From: Trichobilharzia regenti
Taxonomy: Eukaryota > Platyhelminthes > Trematoda > Strigeidida > Schistosomatidae
NCBI GenBank assembly: GCA_944472135.2
Contig: OX235262.1
Coordinates: forward strand, 28,133,362-28,197,361
Direction: 5' to 3'
Length of the DNA stretch: 64,000 nucleotides
Position numbers and translations under genes: made by a program. Below, one piece after another: positions 57,530 through 64,000 of the stretch; position 1 is the stretch's first letter; each line of letters starts with the position of its first letter. Under the pieces are notes generated by a model. It was not told the origin of the DNA, ran no database searches, and saw only the letters and a program-made list of their open reading frames with translations.

Positions 57530-58395
57530 TTAGTTCCTAGAGGAACATAAGGCTTCACCCGAACGTCTCTATTGCTTTTTCAACTGGCTCCACCTCTGCC
57601 CACATGCTTTCATCTCCTCGTCGCATTACCTCATTCTCCATGTCAACCTCGAACTGATGGCCAACTAACTCGCCGCTTCCCATTCACCTTCCACTCAAGT
57701 GATGGTTCGGCGTGTGATGTCACTCACTTGATCGTTTGTTTTCTCAGATGATGGCCAGCTAACCCACCTCCATTTCGTCCCACATATTTCTTGCACAGTC
57801 GGTTCGTTCGTTCCCAGATATCCCTTCCTGTTGATGATCTTTCTTCGCCGACTATCTGATCTTCAGTGAAATACTGGGCGAAGACAGCTGTTGATGAAGG
57901 TTTGTAGTTTGTTCGAAGTGCCCCGTTCGTGACTCGGCGCCAAGTCTCTGATCCATATAGTGAGTAGTACTGACTTTATATTGGAGTTGAAAATCCACCC
58001 ACATCTTATTTGTCATGCTGAGTGCTGTTGATCTCCACACAGACTTGAAGGTAATGAAAGCTTGTCTTGCTTTCGCGACCCTCGTTTTGATGTTATCCTT
58101 ATCAGTTCCGTCCGCCTATAGTTGAGAAACGGTGCTTCCCAGGTAGGTAGGTGAAGGCGGTTGCTTCCATTTATGCTGGCTGATTTTTGTCTTTTGTTGT
58201 TGCTTTTGGTGTCAGGCAGGAATCTCCATCACCTACTTCTGTTTCCTCTATGTTTACCTGAGGTCCCATCTTCTCTAAATGCTTCTTCTGCCAACTTGTT
58301 GCTTTTCATTTGCATATCGTAGAGTTGCTTGTTTTAAATCCAGTGTGGTGTACCTTACATTGTGAAACTGATTGAATCCTATAATGTGACCTTCT
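57530..58395 (-). mobile_element. RTE/SR2-like 3' fragment
   Basis: Begins tttagttcctagaggaacat and runs about 850 bp through the C-terminal region (tggagttgaaaatccaccc, cttcccaggtaggtaggtga). Colinear with 22255-22860. Confidence 0.75.
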
Positions 58396-59040
58396 TGTTC
58401 CATTATCATCATCATCATCATCAGATACTCATCAGAAACATTTCGAATTAGAATTATTTAAATGTAAGCGTATTTAAATCATTTTCATTTAAAAAACACT
58501 TCCGAAGCGTTTAGTACTTCTTTCGTTGAAATTGTTGTCACATTCGAGTGGTTAATGTGTATCATATTATTTGGTAAATGATGTCTATTAGTAGCAGTAG
58601 TAGTACTAGTATGTTTCAAAATAAACGGTGCATTTTGTCCCATTTAAGACTCGTCAGCTATATCTTCTCTCCTTTCAGTATAATTCTATTGCAATGTAAA
58701 CTGTCTTTTGTTTTGAAAACTAGTGGTAGATATTCCCTATGAATTTGGAATTTTTAAAACTTATATATATATATATATATACAGTTTGGGAGGCATACGA
58801 TTAATTTGAAGTTCTTCAATCACTTTCAATAACCTTGAATTAAAGTTATGTGAAATAATTGAGAATTATTCATTAGTATTGATTTTGTGACCAGACATTA
58901 ATAAATGGCTTTACACAATGGATGATGTTGGATTTTTCTATTCAGCAAATTAAATACACTCGGATTTTTTGTCTGTGACTTAATAATAAGCATTTTAGGA
59001 ACAGGCTTTTTCGACAACATTGTCACATCCTGTTGTGATT
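58395..59040. other. Intron stretch, unclassified
   Basis: AT-rich with a short TA run at 58761-58781. Nothing else recognised. Confidence 0.3.
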
Positions 59041-59115
59041 TTGATCCGACCTTGTTCTTCTCTGAGCTGGTTGATTCAACTGTGAAGCTTTCGTTGTTCT
59101 TTTGAACTACTCAGT
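59040..59115 (-). repeat. P2-type PLE end, decayed
   Basis: ctctgagctggttgattcaa, then tgtgaagctttcgttgttct. The minus strand keeps GAAAGC and half of stem II; the first core box is broken. Confidence 0.55.
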
Positions 59116-59870
59116 ACGGGCTTTAATATGAAATGAATGCATTTGAATTCTTCCTCCATGAATGATATAATTGTATTCCCCTCCCCTGATAACCACTGTA
59201 GTGATTGGTTGTCAATTTATATTCATTATTTTTATTCACTTGGAATTTGAACGATCATGTCATGTGATTTGTTTTTTTATTAGTTAGTAAATTTGACCCA
59301 TAGTAAGGTGTGTTTGTTAATTGCTGATTCATCTGAGTGTACACCAGGTTTCTAGAAATTCCCTGACTGTAATTCTGGTGTTTCCTCGGAATTAACGTCT
59401 AGAATACTAGGACCACTTGAAATAGACAAAGCACATATACAATGTGATCCTGTATGCAGTGTTGGACAGACATGCCTGTCATTATAGGGATCAGATAAAT
59501 TTGTCACTATGTGAATGAAATTACTGTCGATCTTCATGTGTGTTGTTGGCTTACTGAACAGAATTTCAAAATATCAGTCACAGCTGATAATAGACACTGA
59601 TTAACTAAAGAGTAATGTTGTTAGATGATTGAATGTAATCGTTAGGATGTGTTAGACCAATTGTTTCGTGATTATTTGCCAGTCGTTAACAAGGATGATA
59701 TGTAGTCTTGAAGGAATTTCTGTCCCTTGTGACATTTTAAACCGTGTCACCCAGTACCTCAGTCAGAGACGACGACTTTACTACAGAATTATTCGGGTAC
59801 GCAATTGACCCCCTGTAGGAATCTAATTCGCACTTTGATTGGACACTAGCTGGTAACTGATCTAATGCGC
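59115..59870. other. Intron stretch, unclassified
   Basis: No clear element; possibly the body of the decayed P2 copy before it. Confidence 0.3.
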
Positions 59871-60135
59871 CTAGTCCTTCGTTTTGTGCATACTGGTGGG
59901 GCATGATTCCCTTCAAGACTGCAGATATACCTCACCGGCAAGCCTCCAACAAGCACAATATCTAAGTCCAAAGCTTCTTGACGATTGCCTCCATCCATTT
60001 GACAACAATTCAAAGTTCACCGTCATGGTGAAACACCTAGTCTGCAGAATTCAGTCTGTACCGTGAAGGACACCAAGGACTAAGCGCATGACATTAGTGT
60101 TGCTAACTCTAATGCTCAACCAAAGTAAAAAAAAA
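59870..60135. repeat. Dispersed repeat R2, copy 4
   Basis: cccttcaagactgcagatat, aacaagcacaatatctaagt, cagaattcagtctgtaccgt and catgacattagtgttgctaa match R2 copies 2 and 3. Confidence 0.62.
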
Positions 60136-60284
60136 AGTTGTGTAAACCATGTCAGCTTTGCATTCAAATTTAGCAGTTCTACTTGTTTTACTATATCATT
60201 TCTCAAAAAGATCTCATAAATACTCCTCCTGTTCAATGGAAATTAATACCAATTGGATCTTTAGTTTCAACTGCAGTAAAATAA

Positions 60285-61385
60285 CATCGCTTCCACTTAT
60301 AATAAAGGGTTTTTTTGTATTTCCCAATGAATAAAAAACAAAACGATATTGCTGCTGCTTTTACTAACGTTTCGTTATTTAATGCTAATAGCTTTATCAA
60401 AGTATTATTAAACCGGAATTTACAAAATCCACTCAACATATATATATATATATATAACAAAGAGTTAAGAGGTGAGAAAATAGACTTAGGGCAAGTTAAG
60501 AGGACATATTGAGAGTCAAAGTAACAATGAAGATCACTAAACCAAATAACAAAGGTAATAGTACGTCTGTTATGACATCAAAATAAAGTTTACTAACTTG
60601 ATCATCGTTCGTCTGTCTGGAGGCATTTTTCGTTGTCAAGTTAGTCAATTTTGGTAGAGATAACAAAATCAAGTGAGCATCTCTTCGACCACCGTGAAAT
60701 CCGGTTGAACTAGAAAAACTTGAAAAATCATCAGCCATAGGTCTACACGCTATAGGATTGATTTTGACAATATTGAAATAATCCAGAAAAACTTCAGAAA
60801 TCACAAAGAACGTCTAATATCAGAAGCGATTCATATCAAGTGGAATCCAAATTGTCTGAATAGGAATGATGGACTGAAACAGAATCTGACCTGGTTACAA
60901 CACCTCCCTCCCCCATGAAGTGACAAAATCAACACGAATGTGATAATCAAGTTCACTATGTAAACACACACTACTTTTATAATTTTACACACTGATCAAA
61001 TCCAGCAATCTACACTTGATTTTGTTATCTTTACCAATTCTCCAACTTGACAACCAAAAGTGTCCCCAGACTAACGAACGATGATCAAGTTAGTAAACTT
61101 TGTTTTGATATAATAACAGATATACTATTACCTTTGATATTTGGTTTGAGCGGTCTTCATTGTTATTTTGACTTTCCTTTTAAGTTGAACTAAGTCTCTT
61201 TTTCCCACCCGTTAACTCTTTGTTATATATATTTTGAGTGGATTTTGTAAATTCCGGTTTAGTAATACTTTGAGAAAGCTATTAGCAACATTAAATAGTG
61301 AAACGACAGTAAAAACAATATCGTTTTGTTTTTCATTCATTGGGAAATACAAAAAAAACCTCTATTATAATGAATATCATATACC
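60285..61385. mobile_element. P4-type PLE remnant between ~370-bp inverted arms
   Basis: Arms 60290-60690 and 61010-61380 are reverse complements with scattered differences and small indels: tatttcccaatgaataaaaa against ttcattcattgggaaataca, tgatcatcgttcgtctgtc against actaacgaacgatgatcaa. The ~320-bp centre encodes RNHKERLISEAIHIKWNPN and CLNRNDGLKQNLTW on the + strand, the PLE nuclease C-terminus. Both arms have a hammerhead-like segment. Confidence 0.85.
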
Positions 61386-61502
61386 AAATGCCCAATCTTT
61401 TTCAAACCGTTAAAAGTGAACTTGGTTTGCACGTATATCGCTTCCACATAGCTAGGTATGATTCAGTTGTGTGTTGTTGTGTTTTCTATTTATATTTTGT
61501 AG

Positions 61503-61672
61503 GTTGTACATTTGGCTGAAACATTAGCTGCAGAAACACGAGATCCTAGTAGTGTTGTATTAACAGCAATGATTCCAATGATTGTGGATTTATTTGTTAT
61601 CCAACAACCGTTAAACCAACGAATGCATAAACAAACTCAAAATATCGATGCAAATAAAAAGCATCAAATTCA
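61503..61672 (+). CDS. HTT: Huntingtin exon p, VDLFVIQ block
   Basis: The acceptor is TATTTTGTAG and the donor CA/GTAAGT, phase 0 in and 2 out, so at least one more exon lies outside the window. VVHLAETLAAETRDPSSVV and TAMIPMIVDLFVIQQ align with human IIQLCDGIMASGRKAVTHA and LQPIVHDLFVLRG. The exon ends in a basic stretch (MHKQTQNIDANKKHQ) where human HTT has GTNKADAGKELETQ. Confidence 0.92.
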
Positions 61673-61899
61673 GTAAGTTTGTTTTGTTTGTTCTTTTTTT
61701 TTTTTGAAACTATTTATACAAAAAAGCATTCAGTATAAGTCATTTACATGTTTCGTTTTGGATTGGATAGATCACACTTATATTTTGCTTTTCTGTACAT
61801 AGGGGGGTAATTTTTTTGGGGGGGGGGCATATGATGTAATATTTGTTTCAATCCCTCCTGTGCAGCTTCATTGAACTCTGATTAAAATTGTTTTATAAA

Positions 61900-62594
61900 A
61901 GTGTGATTAGAACAAAAAAGGCTGAGCCTCGAATATACTTTTCAATAATTTCCTCATCCGGCTCTACAATTATAAATATATATGGGCTCAATCCATTTTA
62001 TCTAACTCACACTACCCTCTTCATTCACAACTCTCCATTTGTATCTCATCAGACAAAACCAGAAGACTATATAGAAAACTATATCCTCACACTAGCAAGT
62101 ACAAAAACTCAATCATACCTTACTTAGCTCGTGTTCTGTGCGATAAAGAAAGGATTAGGCGTGAAACCTTTAACTTATTAAATAGTCAGTAGAACAACAG
62201 GATCTCGTCTTTCCAGTTCATATCTTTTATAGGTGCAACGTTTTCTTTCTCTCTTTTCCTTTTCTCCGTCTTTTTTTCTGTGTTATGTGCTGCTTTGTTT
62301 CTTTCTTCCCTACTAACTCTTAAAACATTCTTCTTCTTTCTTTCACACTCTGTATATCTCGACCTTTTTGTGACCGCTTACGCCAGTAAATATGCTGGCA
62401 TCTACTTTTGAAACACTGTTCATTTTTTTAGTTTTGCTACCGACATGCCAATATGTTGTTGTCATAACTAACTGAGATTACCCTTAATCTATGTAGAACT
62501 TTATTTTTTTTGTTAATGTACTAACTGGATGCAATACTGTAGTAAAATGCTGAGAATTCCATTCTGTATCACAAGTACTGTTTTGGAATAAATC

Positions 62595-62645
<51 letters not shown>

Positions 62646-63388
62646 GTTTATAAACATAGAATATTCTAGAATAGTCATCATTAACAATATTGGTGTTTTT
62701 AAATACATCAGCTCGATACTAACACAACGCCTTAGGAATGCGATAAAAACAGGATTCCCCTGCCTGTTGCTGAATTACGCTATGTCTTGAAAACCACCCA
62801 TATTTTGCGTTCGGGAGTAAAAGAGAAACTGCCTAATTTCGCCTCTTTCAAGCGTATCTACCAATTTAACTGCTCCTGTGGAGCCATTTACATCGGCTGT
62901 ACAATTAGGCGTGTTTCTCTTCTCCGATTTCTGAACATCATATTACGTCTTTAAGTAAAGGACAAACAAAATCCATTCACATAGCACTATTCTATCTCAT
63001 CTTGTGGATACAGAACACACGATTGATGTTAACGAGGCAACTTTCAAAGTCAATCACCGCATACCAACTGATCTTAACTTCGCCTTAAGAGTTTGTCTAC
63101 TACATACTGCTGAGACTGGCTGTTGGGATCTACATTGGGAAGCCTAATTTATGTGTCCAAAAGAAGCTAGTTCAGACATTGTCCTTACTTACCTTGGCCA
63201 TCTAGGTTCGAATGATACTCAATCGTTTGCAGAAATTTCTTTAATTTTAGTTGACATTCTATTTGCTATTATATTTTAGACATCTTTAGTGACTTGTAAT
63301 TCCATTGATTTTACTTAACAAATCGATATTATTAAAAAAACACTAATATTTGTTACTGACTACTATTCTAGAATATTCCGTGCATAGA

Positions 63389-63425
<37 letters not shown>

Positions 63426-63520
63426 GTGGAGGCAAGAGAGGAAATTATCGACAAGGATATTCTTTGCTCAATTATTTTGTTTTTTATAGATGTCTAGATG
63501 AATATTTTGGCCATATTTTA
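61900..63520 (+). mobile_element. P3-type PLE remnant between inverted ends
   Basis: Ends: gtgattagaacaaaaaaggc and ccggctctacaattataaat near 61905-61975, inverted as ttgtggaggcaagagaggaa near 63424. The middle (62700-63340) repeats 33720-34330: VLKTTHILRSGVKEKLPNFA and IYQFNCSCGAIYIGCTIRRV (GIY-YIG core). (TA)n runs at 62600-62643 and 63395-63422. Confidence 0.78.
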
Positions 63521-63599
63521 AGTACTGTCAATTTGTTAAGTAAGATGAATGAAATTGCAATCCACGAAAGATGCATAAATTTTAATAAGCATAGCCATT

Positions 63600-64000
63600 G
63601 GATAACGATTTTGAGGCATATCACCGATTGTTTCCAGCCATTGGTTTTTACCGTCCCGAGGACCCCAATCCTGAAGTCTACACCTTCCTGCGTGGCTTAA
63701 ACTAACTGTTGTGGATTTCATTGACTGGTGAAGCCATGTTTTGGTTTGACCTCCGGTAGCTCTTTTCCAGCCTGACCCTGTGTCAGCTAGGATTGCCGGT
63801 TGAGGAAGTCGATGACTTGGCATTTGTGCGTAACAAATGTCCTAACCATCTCAGTCTATGTAACTTCACAACTTCGTCGATTGATTTCCCCTTTCTCACC
63901 TAGCACTCAACGCCTAACCTCACTACTGCTCACCCTATTACACCACTTCACACGGGAGATAGAACGCAGGCACCTGTCTTTGACCGAAGGTAATGAAGAT
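63600..64000 (-). mobile_element. LINE-A 3' fragment, cut by window edge
   Basis: Same antisense order as 4090-4470 (ttttaccgtcccgaggaccc, cttaaactaactgttgtgga). The minus-strand frame holds GPRDGKNQWLETIGDMPQNR. Confidence 0.8.

Overview
The window is AT-rich nuclear DNA of a blood fluke, genus Schistosoma or a close relative. This rests on the SM-alpha type tRNA-like SINEs that carry a hammerhead ribozyme, the many Penelope-like elements (PLEs), the RTE/SR2-like non-LTR retrotransposons, and long retroelement-filled introns with GT-AG borders. I do not assign a species. No prokaryotic gene, operon, CRISPR array or plasmid feature is present.

One host gene crosses the whole window on the + strand: a huntingtin (HTT) orthologue. 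Sixteen exons can be placed from bases 1 to 61672, the first cut by the left edge, with the gene continuing beyond the right edge. All 15 complete introns are GT-AG and every exon-to-exon codon phase agrees, so the reading frame is open through about 3.93 kb of coding sequence (about 1309 codons). By similarity to human HTT recalled from memory, this is the N-HEAT solenoid, from the acidic disordered region through blocks equivalent to human DPQVRG, SYWLVRTELLE, LGSFYHLPSYL and VLDLLAQLVQLRVNYCLLD to the HDLFVLRG region. The HTT exon carrying the N-terminal polyQ is not here. Low-complexity Asn, Pro/Ser and Thr tracts sit inside several internal exons.

The other ~94% is intron, mostly decayed retroelements: (1) a non-LTR family with a C-terminal block similar to RRLRWLDHVLR (called LINE-A here); (2) RTE/SR2-like elements; (3) at least five PLE types (P1 to P5 here) with reverse transcriptase and GIY-YIG nuclease fragments; (4) tRNA-like SINEs whose tail matches the RTE 3' end; (5) SM-alpha elements with hammerheads; (6) unclassified dispersed repeats R1 to R3. 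Many PLE remnants lie as head-to-head inverted copies, making palindromes of 0.12 to 1.1 kb inside a transcribed gene. Several PLE ends fold as minimal hammerhead-like motifs, and in one family (P2) the stem changes by compensating double substitutions between copies. Names P1-P5, LINE-A and R1-R3 are local labels; boundaries of repeats are approximate, whereas exon borders are meant to be exact.
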